The notes beneath the pieces were generated by a model, which worked only from the letters and a program-made list of their open reading frames with translations, was not told where the DNA came from and made no database searches. A stretch of DNA of 64,000 bases from Mogibacterium timidum ATCC 33093 (GTDB taxonomy: Bacteria; Bacillota; Clostridia; Peptostreptococcales; Anaerovoracaceae), in contig NZ_JALU01000005.1 of the NCBI RefSeq assembly GCF_000525775.1, forward strand, positions 1-64,000, in the 5' to 3' direction. Below are positions 17,339-26,124 of the stretch, in pieces (position 1 is the stretch's first letter; the number at the start of each line of letters is the position of its first letter). A program made the position numbers and the translations under genes.

Positions 17339-18292
17339 TTATCTGTACTTGTAGAAGCCTTCGCCTGCGTTGACACCGGTCTTGCCTGCATCGATATACT
17401 TCTTGAGCATTGCGGCAATCTTACCGGCGTTTGTAGTTGGATCATTTGCCTCAGGGTGATTAGCAACGATGTTGTACGCAGTTGTAAGACCAACGATATC
17501 CAGAATCTGGAAAGGACCATATGGCGCACCGGTCCCAATCTTCCACGCCATGTCGATGTTCTCGTGATCCCCGATTCCGTTAGCTAGTAGATACTGAGCG
17601 GAATTTAGGAAAGGTACGAGCATCGAGTTGAGAAGGTAACCGGGCTGCTCCTTGAGAACCTTGATAGGAACCATATGGAGAGCCTTAGCGAACTCAACAG
17701 CCTCATCATATGCGGCTTGTGAAGTTCCGTCGTGTCCCATAACCTCTGCGGAGTTACTCCTCCAGATGTTGTTGGCGAAGTGTAGTGCGAGGTATCTTTC
17801 CGGTTTTGTGAAATCAACCTTAAATGTGCTGGGGAGCAGTGTTGACGAGTTAGTCATGACGATTGTCTTGTCCTCAAGAACCTCGTTGAGGTTCCGGTAG
17901 AATACGTGCTTATCCTCCGGAATTTCTGCCATGCTCTCTATATAGTAATCACAATCATTTGCTGACTCCTCCAGGGAAAGCGTGATTTTCAGGTTCTTAT
18001 ACGCAGATTCGACCCTAGCTGCCAGCTCATCGAGCTTTTCGTCAGTGAGTTCATCCGGCTTCAGGCCAAATCCTGCGGGTGCAGCTGCGTTCGGCTTACC
18101 AAGGCCGGCTCTGACAGACTCGATATCAGCTAGATATAGCTTGTGAAGTCTGTCAAGCTTAGGCTGAGCTCTACCGATTGAACCCTCGCTTCTTAGCCAT
18201 ATTGTTGTATCAAATCCTGAGAATGCGCTCTGAAACGCAATCTGGCTGCCGAGAACTCCGCCGCCGGCTACTGTAACTTTTTTAGTGTTCAT
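17339..18292 (-). CDS. 3-hydroxyacyl-CoA dehydrogenase (NAD-binding)
   Basis: 317 residues from the ATG at 18292, with GGAGGTG correctly spaced. The Rossmann motif GGGVLGSQIAFQSAFSG is at residues 10-26. The catalytic His is probably in LALHFANNIW, and EQPGYLLNSMLVPFLN with FQILDIVGLTTAYNI belong to the C-terminal helical domain. The length fits short 3-hydroxybutyryl-CoA dehydrogenases, which oxidise 3-hydroxyacyl-CoA with NAD+ or run the reverse step in butyrate formation. No thiolase or crotonase gene is adjacent, so its pathway is uncertain. It departs somewhat from classical Hbd in the N-terminal insertion at about 30-70. Confidence 0.85.
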   Translation of the reverse strand: MNTKKVTVAGGGVLGSQIAFQSAFSGFDTTIWLRSEGSIGRAQPKLDRLHKLYLADIESVRAGLGKPNAAAPAGFGLKPDELTDEKLDELAARVESAYKNLKITLSLEESANDCDYYIESMAEIPEDKHVFYRNLNEVLEDKTIVMTNSSTLLPSTFKVDFTKPERYLALHFANNIWRSNSAEVMGHDGTSQAAYDEAVEFAKALHMVPIKVLKEQPGYLLNSMLVPFLNSAQYLLANGIGDHENIDMAWKIGTGAPYGPFQILDIVGLTTAYNIVANHPEANDPTTNAGKIAAMLKKYIDAGKTGVNAGEGFYKYR

Positions 18293-18435
18293 AAGATTCA
18301 CCTCCGGTGTTTAATAACCATTAATGTTAGGTTTCTATAGCTTGATTATACACGAACAATTAAATAATGCTACGAAAAATTCAATAGTACACAATTATTT
18401 CTTAAAAACAACACATTTTAGAATGAGTGCAGCTA

Positions 18436-18464
18436 TTGACATAGCACACTATAAGTTCTATTAT
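18436..18464 (+). promoter_or_regulatory. Promoter of the riboflavin operon
   Basis: TTGACA (18436-18441) and TATTAT (18459-18464) are 17 nt apart. Transcription would start near 18471, about 60 nt before the RFN element, and the promoter points toward ribD. Confidence 0.8.
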
Positions 18465-18530
18465 ACTTATTAGTTTCAAGTTATTCCGTTTTAACTCGGG
18501 ATGATGAGGAACTGATAAATATGGTAATTG

Positions 18531-18637
18531 ACTTCAGGGCAGGGTGTGATTCCCTACCGGCGGTACAGCCCGCGAGCCGAAAGGCATGATTCGGTTAGAT
18601 TCCGAAGCCGACAGTTATAGTCTGGATGGGAGAAGCT
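18531..18637 (+). promoter_or_regulatory. FMN riboswitch (RFN element)
   Basis: The conserved RFN blocks occur in order: TTCAGGGCAGGGTG, GATTCCCTACCGGCGGTA, AGCCCGCGAGCCG, then GATTCGGTTAGATTCCG, AGCCGACAGT, and TAGTCTGGATGGGAGAAG closing the outer stem. The element binds FMN and shuts off the operon when flavin is plentiful. It stands 130 nt before the ribD start and is followed by a terminator-like stem, implying transcriptional attenuation. Confidence 0.96.
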
Positions 18638-18679
18638 TTTATTCTGAAGAGTGCAGATTACTGCACGGGAACGAATTGC

Positions 18680-18705
18680 AGGAGCTCTGAATGGGCTTCT
18701 TTTTT
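18680..18705 (+). terminator. Riboswitch-controlled attenuator
   Basis: AGGAGC (18680-18685) pairs with GCTTCT (18695-18700) with one G-U, followed by a six-T run. It lies between the RFN element and ribD, where an FMN-dependent intrinsic terminator is expected. The stem is short, so the full alternative fold was not resolved. Confidence 0.55.
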
Positions 18706-18766
18706 AATTCATATCCATTCTAAATGGACGGGTCAATTGTATATTTATTGGAATGAGGAGAGAGAC

Positions 18767-20041
18767 ATGTTGCTAGAAAGAGCTGATGAGCTGATGATGC
18801 TGGATAAGGAGTACATGCGCCGAGCTATCGGGCTTGCCAAGAAAGGTGAAGGCTGGGTTAATCCCAATCCGAAGGTCGGAGCGGTAATTGTCAAGAGCGG
18901 TCAGATTATAGGTGAAGGCTATCATGTGAAGTGCGGACAGATGCATGCGGAGAGAAATGCGATAGCATCGCTCCGCGAATCCGCGGAGGGTGCAACGTTG
19001 TATGTAACGATGGAACCTTGCTGTCACTACGGCAAGACCCCGCCTTGTACAGCTGCTATCATAGAAAACAAGATATCCAGGGTCGTAATTGGTTCAAAGG
19101 ATCCTAATCCAAAGGTGGCAGGTAAGGGCGTCAAGATACTCAGAGAAGCCGGAGTCGAAGTAGTAGAGGATTTCTTGATGGAGGAATGCGATGCTCTTAA
19201 TCCGATTTTCTTCCATTATATAACCACAGGGCGTCCATATGTACGTCTCAAGTATGCAATGACCGCAGACGGCAAGATTGCAACTAAGACCGGAGCTTCC
19301 AGATGGGTGACAGGACCGGAAGCAATCCACAAGGTGCATGAGATGCGCCACGAGTGCATGAGCGTTATGGTTGGTGTTGACACTGTGATCGCCGATGATT
19401 CTATGCTGAACTGCAGGCTTCAGGACGGTAGAGATCCAATCAGGATAGTTTGCGACAGCAAGCTGCGGATACCAAGCGACGCACAGCTGGTAAGGACTGC
19501 GGACGAGTACGACAGCGAGACAATTATTGTGTGCTCTGTTGAAGGACTTCCGATGGGAGAAATCCGGGTTAGCGAGAAGGCTCCGCTCTACATGGATGAC
19601 GAGAATACCAATCCGCCGGCAAAGGCACTTGCCAAGAAATTCGGCGGAGCCGAATTTACCAAGAAGGCTGCCAAGCTAAATGAAAAAGGCGTCAGACTGT
19701 TCAACTTTCCCGGGCATGACGGCAGAGTGGATCTGATAATGCTGCTTCAATACCTGGGCAAGCTCGACATAGACAGTCTGCTGCTGGAGGGTGGGGGTAA
19801 TCTCAACGAAAGCGCGCTGAGAGCGGGTATTATCAATGAGGTAAGGATATTTGTCGCTCCAAAGGTGTTTGGAGGAAAGGCCAAGAGCCCGGTTGAAGGA
19901 CTTGGAGTTGAGCATCCCAACATGGCATATAAATTCTCGTTCGATGACGTTGAGAGAATCGGTTCAGACCTCATGATTACCTGCAAGCGAATCGATAATC
20001 TCGGAACATATATTCCGGAAGATGAGGATGGAGAAGAGTAA
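18767..20041 (+). CDS. ribD: Bifunctional riboflavin deaminase/reductase RibD
   Basis: 424 residues from the ATG at 18767 (GAGGAG 7 nt upstream); the open frame extends back into the riboswitch and that part is not translated. The N-terminal zinc deaminase domain has MHAERNAI and PCCHYGKTPPCT. The C-terminal reductase domain (about 150-424) has PYVRLKYAMTADGKIAT and LLLEGGGNLN. RibD converts 2,5-diamino-6-ribosylamino-pyrimidinone 5'-phosphate to 5-amino-6-ribitylamino-uracil 5'-phosphate. At 424 residues it is longer than the usual 360-370, with extra sequence near residues 255-325 in the reductase domain. First gene of the rib operon; it overlaps ribE by 1 bp. Confidence 0.95.
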   Translation: MLLERADELMMLDKEYMRRAIGLAKKGEGWVNPNPKVGAVIVKSGQIIGEGYHVKCGQMHAERNAIASLRESAEGATLYVTMEPCCHYGKTPPCTAAIIENKISRVVIGSKDPNPKVAGKGVKILREAGVEVVEDFLMEECDALNPIFFHYITTGRPYVRLKYAMTADGKIATKTGASRWVTGPEAIHKVHEMRHECMSVMVGVDTVIADDSMLNCRLQDGRDPIRIVCDSKLRIPSDAQLVRTADEYDSETIIVCSVEGLPMGEIRVSEKAPLYMDDENTNPPAKALAKKFGGAEFTKKAAKLNEKGVRLFNFPGHDGRVDLIMLLQYLGKLDIDSLLLEGGGNLNESALRAGIINEVRIFVAPKVFGGKAKSPVEGLGVEHPNMAYKFSFDDVERIGSDLMITCKRIDNLGTYIPEDEDGEE

Positions 20042-20715
20042 TGTTTACAGGAATTATTGAAGAAACCGGGAGACTGCGCTCTCTAGATATTTCCGGAGCG
20101 ACAGGGCGCATAGAGCTCTCGGCGTCCAAGGTTCTGGAGGGAACAAATATCGGCGACAGCATCGCTGTAAATGGCGTGTGCCTTACGGTTGTTGAGATTA
20201 ATTCCGACAGCTTCGTTGCTGATGTGATGCCCGAGACTGTCTCGCGAACCGGGTTTGCCCGACTCGGAGTAGGTGATAGAGTCAATCTGGAGCGAGCGAT
20301 GGCTGCAAATGGCAGGTTCGGTGGGCATATAGTGTCAGGCCATATTGATGGAGTCGGTACGGTTGAGTCGCTCGAGGATGACGGAATTGCTGTGTGGGTC
20401 AGCATCAAGGCTGCAGCGGAGATTCTCAAACTGATAGTTGAGAAGGGTTCGATTGCTATAGATGGTATCAGTTTGACAGTTGCCCACGTGGATAGCGAAC
20501 GCTTCAAGGTGTCGATTATCCCTCACACGGGAGCAGAAACCACGCTGCTCACAAGACATGCGGGCGACAAGGTCAATCTCGAGAATGACGTAGTAGGCAA
20601 GTATGTCGAGAAGTTATTGGGGTTAGGCAATCCAACACTGTACAACTCAGGTACAAGTGACGGAGATGGAGGAAGCCGTTTGACGCTGGAATTTCTGGCA
20701 GAGAATGGATTCTGA
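20041..20715 (+). CDS. ribE: Riboflavin synthase, alpha subunit
   Basis: 224 residues with the diagnostic start [10 protein letters not shown] and two lumazine-binding repeats (about 1-95 and 96-195): [20 protein letters not shown] in the first, and [13 protein letters not shown] with [15 protein letters not shown] in the second. The enzyme dismutates 6,7-dimethyl-8-ribityllumazine to riboflavin. The ATG overlaps the ribD stop as TAATG, so translation is coupled. Confidence 0.95.
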   Translation: MFTGIIEETGRLRSLDISGATGRIELSASKVLEGTNIGDSIAVNGVCLTVVEINSDSFVADVMPETVSRTGFARLGVGDRVNLERAMAANGRFGGHIVSGHIDGVGTVESLEDDGIAVWVSIKAAAEILKLIVEKGSIAIDGISLTVAHVDSERFKVSIIPHTGAETTLLTRHAGDKVNLENDVVGKYVEKLLGLGNPTLYNSGTSDGDGGSRLTLEFLAENGF

Positions 20716-20723
20716 AAGGAGAC

Positions 20724-21953
20724 ATGATGAGCAATAGAAAACGCGAATACGATTCAATAGAAAACGCGATTGCAGATCTGAGAGCAGGCAAGATAATCCT
20801 CTGCACGGATGATCCGGATAGAGAGAACGAAGGTGATATGATCTGTGCTGCGGAGTTTGCAACGCAGGAGAATATCAACATGATGGCCAGCCTTGCCAAG
20901 GGACTGATCTGCACGCCGATGAGCTCGGAATATGCCAGGAAGCTGAATTTCCCGGCAATGGTGTCGGAGAATACCGATAACCATGAGACTGCATTTACCG
21001 TATCTATCGATCATGTGGATACGACTACAGGAATTTCGGCTAAGGAGCGCGGATATACTATGAGAAAGTGTGTTGATCCTGATTCAAAGCCGGAGGACTT
21101 TAGGAGACCGGGTCACGTGTTTCCGCTAGTAGCTCGCAGAGGCGGCGTGCTGGTTAGAAACGGTCACACAGAGGCAACTGTTGACCTGCTCAGACTGGCC
21201 GGACTTGAGGAGTGCGGCGTGTGCTGCGAGGTTATGGACGGTGACGGTACCATGATGAGGACGCCCAAGCTGTGGGAAATCGCAGAGAAATACGACCTTG
21301 CATTCATAACAATCAAGGAGCTTCAGGATTATCTGCGCATCAACGAGTGCCACGTAATCCGCGAAGCAGTTGCTAAGCTGCCGACCGAATACGGTGATTT
21401 TACGATGTACGGATACATCAACGACATCACAGGTGAGCATCATGTAGCTCTTGTAAAGGGAGAAATCGGAGACGGCAAAGATGTGCTGTGCCGAGTGCAC
21501 TCAGAGTGTCTCACAGGAGATACCTTTGGATCGCTCAGATGCGACTGCGGACTGCAGCTGGAGAAGTCGCTGGAGATGATAGATAAGGAAGGTCGCGGAG
21601 TTCTGCTCTACATGAGACAGGAAGGCCGCGGAATCGGACTCATTAACAAGATCAAGGCATATGCACTTCAGGAAGAGGGCTACGATACAGTTGAGGCTAA
21701 CGTCAAGCTTGGATTTGCACCGGATCTCAGAGAGTACTGGGTAGGGGCTCAGATTCTGCGTGACCTGGGATGCAGGTCGCTCAGACTGATGACCAATAAC
21801 CCGGATAAGGTGTACGGACTAAGCGATTTTGCGCTCGACATCACCGAGAGAGTGCCGATTGAGATTGCGCCACAGAAGTTCGATTACGTATATCTCAAGA
21901 CTAAGAAGAGTAAAATGGGACACATTTTCAACGAAATAGAGCTGGATAAGTAG
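20724..21953 (+). CDS. ribBA: Bifunctional DHBP synthase / GTP cyclohydrolase II
   Basis: 409 residues. The N-terminal DHBP synthase domain (about 1-205) has [17 protein letters not shown] and [18 protein letters not shown]. The C-terminal GTP cyclohydrolase II domain (about 210-405) has the zinc cysteines in [17 protein letters not shown] and the RQEGRGIGL motif. Together the two activities supply both riboflavin precursors from GTP and ribulose 5-phosphate. AAAGGAG lies just upstream; the gene follows ribE by 8 bp. ATG codons at 20724 and 20727 are both possible starts. Confidence 0.95.
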   Translation: MMSNRKREYDSIENAIADLRAGKIILCTDDPDRENEGDMICAAEFATQENINMMASLAKGLICTPMSSEYARKLNFPAMVSENTDNHETAFTVSIDHVDTTTGISAKERGYTMRKCVDPDSKPEDFRRPGHVFPLVARRGGVLVRNGHTEATVDLLRLAGLEECGVCCEVMDGDGTMMRTPKLWEIAEKYDLAFITIKELQDYLRINECHVIREAVAKLPTEYGDFTMYGYINDITGEHHVALVKGEIGDGKDVLCRVHSECLTGDTFGSLRCDCGLQLEKSLEMIDKEGRGVLLYMRQEGRGIGLINKIKAYALQEEGYDTVEANVKLGFAPDLREYWVGAQILRDLGCRSLRLMTNNPDKVYGLSDFALDITERVPIEIAPQKFDYVYLKTKKSKMGHIFNEIELDK

Positions 21954-21965
21954 AAAGGAATCGTC

Positions 21966-22439
21966 ATGAACAATATCAATCTATTAGAGGGCAAGGTTGT
22001 AGCTAAGGAAGGAATGAAGGTCGGCATCGTTGCTGCTCGTTTCAATGAAATCGTCGTTAGCAAGCTGCTCGGCGGCGCTGTTGATGGACTTGTTCGTCAC
22101 AACGTCAAAGAGGAGAATATTACAGCTGCCTGGGTACCGGGCGCATTTGAGCTTCCGGCTGTAGCCAAGAAGATGGCCGAGTCCGGCAGGTACGATGTTG
22201 TAATTGTACTCGGTGCTGTAATCAGAGGACAGACCTCTCACTACGATCTGGTGTGCAATGAAGTTGCAAAGGGAACCGCTCAGGTGTCGATGCAGACAGG
22301 CGTTCCAACTATGTTTGGGGTAATCACAACCGAGAACATTGAGCAGGCAATTGCTCGTGCAGGAAGTAAGGTTGGCAACAAAGGGTACGACTGTGCACTA
22401 TCTGCAATCGAGATGGTTAATCTGATAAATCAGCTGTAG
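21966..22439 (+). CDS. ribH: 6,7-dimethyl-8-ribityllumazine synthase
   Basis: 157 residues with [15 protein letters not shown], the phosphate-binding [12 protein letters not shown] and [17 protein letters not shown]. It condenses 5-amino-6-ribitylamino-uracil with DHBP to form the lumazine substrate of RibE. The length is normal. It lies 12 bp after ribBA and 11 bp before a HAD gene. Confidence 0.96.
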   Translation: MNNINLLEGKVVAKEGMKVGIVAARFNEIVVSKLLGGAVDGLVRHNVKEENITAAWVPGAFELPAVAKKMAESGRYDVVIVLGAVIRGQTSHYDLVCNEVAKGTAQVSMQTGVPTMFGVITTENIEQAIARAGSKVGNKGYDCALSAIEMVNLINQL

Positions 22440-22450
22440 GAGTTATATGT

Positions 22451-23200
22451 ATGGGAAACAATCAAGCCGGTGAGGAGAACCGGACCGGAATTCCTAAAGA
22501 TGACACAGCTGTCGGTGGCAGCAAGGTCGATAGAAGCAAGATAATGCTGGTGTTCGACTATGATGGCACTATTCAGGAAACAATGAAAATATATGCGCCG
22601 GCCGTTTTGGATATGGCCAAGAGACTGCGCAATATATACGGATATCGAGTCGAAAATCCCGGCTACGCGCGCATGGAGAGCTGGCTGGGGCTCCGCAACG
22701 AAGAGATGTGGGAGGATTTCGCCCCGGCGCTCTCCGCGGACGCCAGGGCGGCCGCGGCGGCGAGGGTCGCCGCCTACATGCGCGCTCTGGTTCGCGAAGG
22801 TGTTGACCCCTGGTATTCCGGTACCAGAGAGATACTGGATAAGCTAAAGGCTGAAGGCTATAGGATGATGATTCTCAGCAACTCGGATCACGAGTATGCC
22901 GATTTTAATAGAGACAGCTTTGAAACCGATAAGTGGTTCGAGAGATATGTAGATTGTGAATCTTGGGATTGGCAGCCCAAGGCGGATGTGTTAAGCTCAA
23001 TTATAGCCGACAATCCGGAGATGACATACGTGATGATAGGAGACAGGTTCAACGACCGGGAAGCCGCGGTCAAGAACCATATCCTGTTTATCGCATGCGA
23101 CTACGGATATGCGCGAGCAGGTGAGCTTGACGAGGCAGATGCGCGGGCACACTCGATAGAGGAGCTGCCGGAGATAATTGCAAGATTAACAGATTATTAG
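22451..23200 (+). CDS. HAD-superfamily phosphatase of the rib operon (candidate missing flavin phosphatase)
   Basis: 249 residues. Motif I is VFDYDGTI (about residues 34-41), motif II is ILSNSD, motif III is a Lys in the WQPKAD region, and motif IV is MIGDRFNDREAA. The first 25 residues are polar and non-conserved. Riboflavin synthesis needs a phosphatase to remove the phosphate from the RibD product before RibH; in Bacillus and E. coli HAD enzymes do this. Position 11 bp after ribH, under the RFN element, makes this gene a good candidate, but that is inference. Bases about 22715-22790 are far richer in GC than the rest and encode an Ala/Arg-rich stretch. Confidence 0.75.
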   Translation: MGNNQAGEENRTGIPKDDTAVGGSKVDRSKIMLVFDYDGTIQETMKIYAPAVLDMAKRLRNIYGYRVENPGYARMESWLGLRNEEMWEDFAPALSADARAAAAARVAAYMRALVREGVDPWYSGTREILDKLKAEGYRMMILSNSDHEYADFNRDSFETDKWFERYVDCESWDWQPKADVLSSIIADNPEMTYVMIGDRFNDREAAVKNHILFIACDYGYARAGELDEADARAHSIEELPEIIARLTDY

Positions 23201-23209
23201 GGGGTTAAC

Positions 23210-23809
23210 ATGAACATTGTTTGCTTGGACATGGAAGGAGTATTGGTACCGGAGATTTGGATAGCTTTTGCAGAAGAAACCGGAATTCAGGAGCTCAAGA
23301 GGACCACTAGAGATGAGCCGGATTACGACAAGCTCATGAACTACAGATTGAATATATTGAGAGAGCATGGACTCGGCCTCAAGGAGATTCAGTCTGTAAT
23401 CGCCGGAATTGATCCGCTGCCGGGAGCCAAAGAATTCCTGGATGAGCTCCGTGAGACCGTTCAGACAATAATCATCAGCGATACATTTTCGCAGTTCGCA
23501 CAGCCGCTTATGAAGAAGCTGGACCGGCCAACTCTATTCTGCAACGAATTGATTGTAGGTGAGGATGGCATGATTGACGGCTTTAAGATGCGCTGTGAGA
23601 AGTCAAAGCTGACAACCGTCAAGGCCCTGCAGTCTTGCGGTTTCGAGACTATAGCTTCCGGAGACAGCTTCAATGATTTAGGCATGATTCAGGCCGGCAA
23701 GGCAGGCTTCCTATTTAGAAGCACTGATGCAATCAAGGCAGAGTATCCGGAGATCCCGGCCTTTGATGAGTTCGACGATCTGCTGGCGGCAATCAAGGCT
23801 GCGCTGTAA
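23210..23809 (+). CDS. thrH: ThrH-like HAD phosphatase (phosphoserine phosphatase / homoserine phosphotransferase)
   Basis: 199 residues beginning MNIVCLDMEGVLVPEIW, where motif I is DMEGV rather than DxDGT, as in Pseudomonas ThrH. Further family marks are GIDPLPGAKEFLDEL, the TIIISDTFSQFAQP motif II region and ASGDSFNDLGMI as motif IV. ThrH dephosphorylates phosphoserine and can transfer the phosphate to homoserine. It starts 9 bp after the preceding HAD gene, so it is the last gene of the rib transcript. Why a serine-pathway enzyme sits here is unclear. Confidence 0.85.
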   Translation: MNIVCLDMEGVLVPEIWIAFAEETGIQELKRTTRDEPDYDKLMNYRLNILREHGLGLKEIQSVIAGIDPLPGAKEFLDELRETVQTIIISDTFSQFAQPLMKKLDRPTLFCNELIVGEDGMIDGFKMRCEKSKLTTVKALQSCGFETIASGDSFNDLGMIQAGKAGFLFRSTDAIKAEYPEIPAFDEFDDLLAAIKAAL

Positions 23810-23823
23810 GTTGAGAGCCTACG

Positions 23824-23850
23824 GGGCATATGCATGTAAAACATATGCCC
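23824..23850 (+). terminator. Terminator of the riboflavin operon
   Basis: GGGCATATG (23824-23832) pairs with CATATGCCC (23842-23850) around a 9-nt loop, followed by TTAAACATTT. It lies 14 bp after the thrH stop. Confidence 0.7.
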
Positions 23851-23886
23851 TTAAACATTTAGAGATAGATAAAAAGCACTGCATCT

Positions 23887-23927
23887 TGAACTGCACCCCG
23901 AAAGTTAAAATTTCGGGGTGCAGTTCA
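23887..23927. repeat. Perfect 17-bp inverted repeat, possible insertion-sequence end remnant
   Basis: TGAACTGCACCCCGAAA (23887-23903) is exactly mirrored by TTTCGGGGTGCAGTTCA (23911-23927) with a 7-nt spacer. The TG...CA ends and the wording TGAACTGCACCCCGAAAGTT resemble terminal repeats of IS3-family elements as I remember them. No transposase remains. A second intrinsic terminator is the alternative, although no T-tract follows directly. The rest of 23851-24300 has no recognisable gene. Confidence 0.5.
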
Positions 23928-24210
23928 TCGGCGGTGTTTTTTAGTGCCATCTTTACTAATTTAAGACATGCAGAATTCGCAATAAAAACAGACGGGATGA
24001 TAGGAACGATTAATCCAACATTCTTATCCAATGGTCTTGCTTTGCCCTTCCGGAAGCAATTCAAGATGGATAAGAAGGCAGAAAAGGAGCGTCTGTAGCA
24101 ACAGAGCGGCTAGCGTGTTTTGTGTGATAATTTTGCAGAAGATCGTATGAAATTTCCGTGTGTAAACCTTTTTCTGTAAATTAGCCTTCTGCGGTAAATT
24201 GGTGGATTTT

Positions 24211-24247
24211 AGCTCATAATCATATTAGGTGATTACGAGCTTATTTT
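24211..24247 (+). terminator. Orphan hairpin with T-tract
   Basis: AGCTCATAATCA (24211-24222) pairs with TGATTACGAGCT (24230-24241) with a single mismatch, then TATTTTTT. It points in the + direction but no gene ends close by on that strand. It may mark a lost gene or an unannotated small RNA. Confidence 0.5.
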
Positions 24248-24307
24248 TTATGCTGTTTTGTCACTTATTTGTTACTAACGCAGACGAAAACGCACGAATA
24301 CAGACAA

Positions 24308-24340
24308 AGAAAAATCCCTAAATTCCAACGAATTCAGGGA
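24308..24340 (-). terminator. Terminator of the rplM-rpsI operon
   Basis: On the minus strand TCCCTGAATTC and GAATTTAGGGA (24340 down to 24315) form a stem with one mismatch and a 4-nt loop, followed by TTTTTC. It lies about 20 bp after the rpsI stop. Confidence 0.8.
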
Positions 24341-24358
24341 CTTGCCAATCCTGTGAAA

Positions 24359-24754
24359 TTAACGCTTCGAGAACTGGCTTGCTCTTCTGGCCTTCTTGAG
24401 CCCGTATTTCTTTCTTTCCTTCATACGAGGGTCTCTCGTTAGAAAGCCGGCGGCCTTAAGTGTTTGTCTGTTAGCCTCAGCATCTACTTCGCAAAGTGCT
24501 CTTGAGATACCGTGCCTAAGTGCTCCGGCCTGCCCTGTTGTACCACCACCGTTAACCAGCGCGATTACATCGTACTTACCGGTTGTTCCGGTGATTTCAA
24601 AAGGTCTCTTAACCTCGTTCTTCAGGACTTCAAGTCCAAAGTAATCCTCAAGATCCTTCTTGTTTACAACGATTCTTCCTGTTCCAGGGAGTAATCTGAC
24701 TCTAGCAATTGAAGATTTTCTTCTTCCGGTTGCCTGATACATTTCTTTAGCCAT
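24359..24754 (-). CDS. rpsI: 30S ribosomal protein S9
   Basis: 131 residues with the S9 signatures [16 protein letters not shown] near the start, [19 protein letters not shown], and the basic C-terminal tail ending RRASQFSKR that reaches the P-site. Second gene of the usual rplM-rpsI pair, 17 bp after rplM, closed by a terminator at 24308. Confidence 0.97.
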   Translation of the reverse strand: MAKEMYQATGRRKSSIARVRLLPGTGRIVVNKKDLEDYFGLEVLKNEVKRPFEITGTTGKYDVIALVNGGGTTGQAGALRHGISRALCEVDAEANRQTLKAAGFLTRDPRMKERKKYGLKKARRASQFSKR

Positions 24755-24771
24755 CTTCTAATCCTCCCTTC

Positions 24772-25200
24772 CTAGAATTTCCACTCTTCAGGATTCTGTG
24801 CAGCATGTGGATGCTCAGGTCCTGCGTATACCTTTAGCTTCTTGAACATCTGTCTGCCGAGCTTGCCCTTAGGCATCATACCCTTAACGGCGTGACGGAT
24901 GATCTCCTCCGGCTTTTTAGCACGAAGCTCTGCGAGAGTTGTTTCCTTGAGACCACCGGGATAACCGCTATGGCTCCTGTAGATCTTCTGATTTTCCTTC
25001 TTGCCTGTAACTGCAACCTTCTCAGCGTTTACAACAACTACGTAATCTCCGCAGTCAACGTGAGGTGTGTAGATAGGCTTCTTTTTTCCTCTTAGGATCA
25101 TTGCAACCTCAGCTGCAAGCTTTCCCAGAGTCTTGTCCTCTGCATCGATAACGTACCATCTGTGGTCGATCTCTGCAGGCTTAGCGATGTAAGACTTCAT
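24772..25200 (-). CDS. rplM: 50S ribosomal protein L13
   Basis: 142 residues with [35 protein letters not shown] and [19 protein letters not shown], all typical of L13. It is expressed from a good promoter at 25347-25375 with a leader of about 140 nt that may carry autogenous control. The ATG at 25200 is preceded by AAAGGGAAC. Confidence 0.97.
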   Translation of the reverse strand: MKSYIAKPAEIDHRWYVIDAEDKTLGKLAAEVAMILRGKKKPIYTPHVDCGDYVVVVNAEKVAVTGKKENQKIYRSHSGYPGGLKETTLAELRAKKPEEIIRHAVKGMMPKGKLGRQMFKKLKVYAGPEHPHAAQNPEEWKF

Positions 25201-25375
25201 TTTGTTCCCTTTCTACCTACTCAGATCCAAGGGATCGGTTTCGGCACTGTCTACTGGGATCCGAGGATCTTGTTCGACATACTAAAAATAACTTAGTGTC
25301 GGAGCTGCCGGGCGAACCCTGCTCCAATTGCACAATGCGCCCGTAGATTATATTATCTGAAGCGCTTAAAGTCAA
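25201..25375 (-). promoter_or_regulatory. Promoter and leader of the rplM-rpsI operon
   Basis: On the minus strand TTGACT (25370-25375) and TATAAT (25347-25352) are 17 nt apart. The leader runs about 140 nt and holds several GC-rich dyads, for example GGATCC/GGATC-type pairs near 25228-25270. Firmicutes are known to carry an L13 leader that binds L13. Whether this is one was not confirmed by folding. The -35 element overlaps the stop codon of the acetyltransferase gene. Confidence 0.7.
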
Positions 25376-25926
25376 GCTTTTAAAGCCTTCGTTTCATTCT
25401 GTTCTTCCCATTCTTCCTTGAGAATAGCTCGTAATTCCATGTCAAAGTACTCGTGGCTGCGTTTACCCGCAAGCTTGAGTATACCTTCTGTTCTAAATCC
25501 GAGCTTCGTATATAGGTGAGAAGCAACGACATCATCCGGGAAATGCGAAACCGTAACGCGGTGAGCCGTAAGCTCCTCGAATGCATGGATAAGCAGTGCT
25601 TCCATTGCTTCTGTTCCGTAGCCTTTGCCGCGCACTGATTCGTCTGCCAGGTAGATGATGGCGATATTGAGAGAGTCGTTAATAGGGTCGATATTAGTGA
25701 TATCAATCTTTCCAAGCGGTTTTTTGGTGCTACTCTCAGCTATGGTTAGCCACTCACGGGTTGGGTCATGGATAACTGTGTGAAACTCGTCAGTGATTGT
25801 ATCGAGATCGCGTTTGCCGGTAGTACAGAAGTGTTCGATAACGTCTTGACGTGACTCCCATTCTGCAAAGAGATCACAGTCGGCAAAGGATGCTTTTCGA
25901 AGTATAATATGTTCAGTCTCTATCAC
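25372..25926 (-). CDS. GNAT-family N-acetyltransferase (RimJ/RimL type)
   Basis: 184 residues with the GNAT core: the opening TEHIILRKASFADCD, the acetyl-CoA loop SVRGKGYGTEAMEALL (about 97-112) and HRVTVSHFPDDVVASHLYTKLGF near the C-terminus. Members acetylate N-termini or small molecules such as spermidine or antibiotics; the target here is unknown. Its 3' end overlaps the -35 element of the rplM promoter. Confidence 0.88.
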   Translation of the reverse strand: MIETEHIILRKASFADCDLFAEWESRQDVIEHFCTTGKRDLDTITDEFHTVIHDPTREWLTIAESSTKKPLGKIDITNIDPINDSLNIAIIYLADESVRGKGYGTEAMEALLIHAFEELTAHRVTVSHFPDDVVASHLYTKLGFRTEGILKLAGKRSHEYFDMELRAILKEEWEEQNETKALKA

Positions 25927-26124
25927 GTTTGATTCCTCCTATTGATAGTATCTAATATTCTTTATTGTAGAAATAAAAGCGTCTGATAGTCTTAATAACT
26001 AATTGTTCATTATATCAAAAAATGCACATCAGTAGTGATAACCCGACAAGATTTGATGATTCAAGTTTGTTCACAAGGATAAATGCCCATGCTATAATGT
26101 CTATAATCCGGGGGCTCAGGTTAT

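Noticed and set aside
23727-24098. 123-codon frame spanning the end of thrH and the 17-bp palindrome
   Set aside because: It begins inside thrH in another frame and runs through two hairpins. The translation has no recognisable domain; it is a chance frame.
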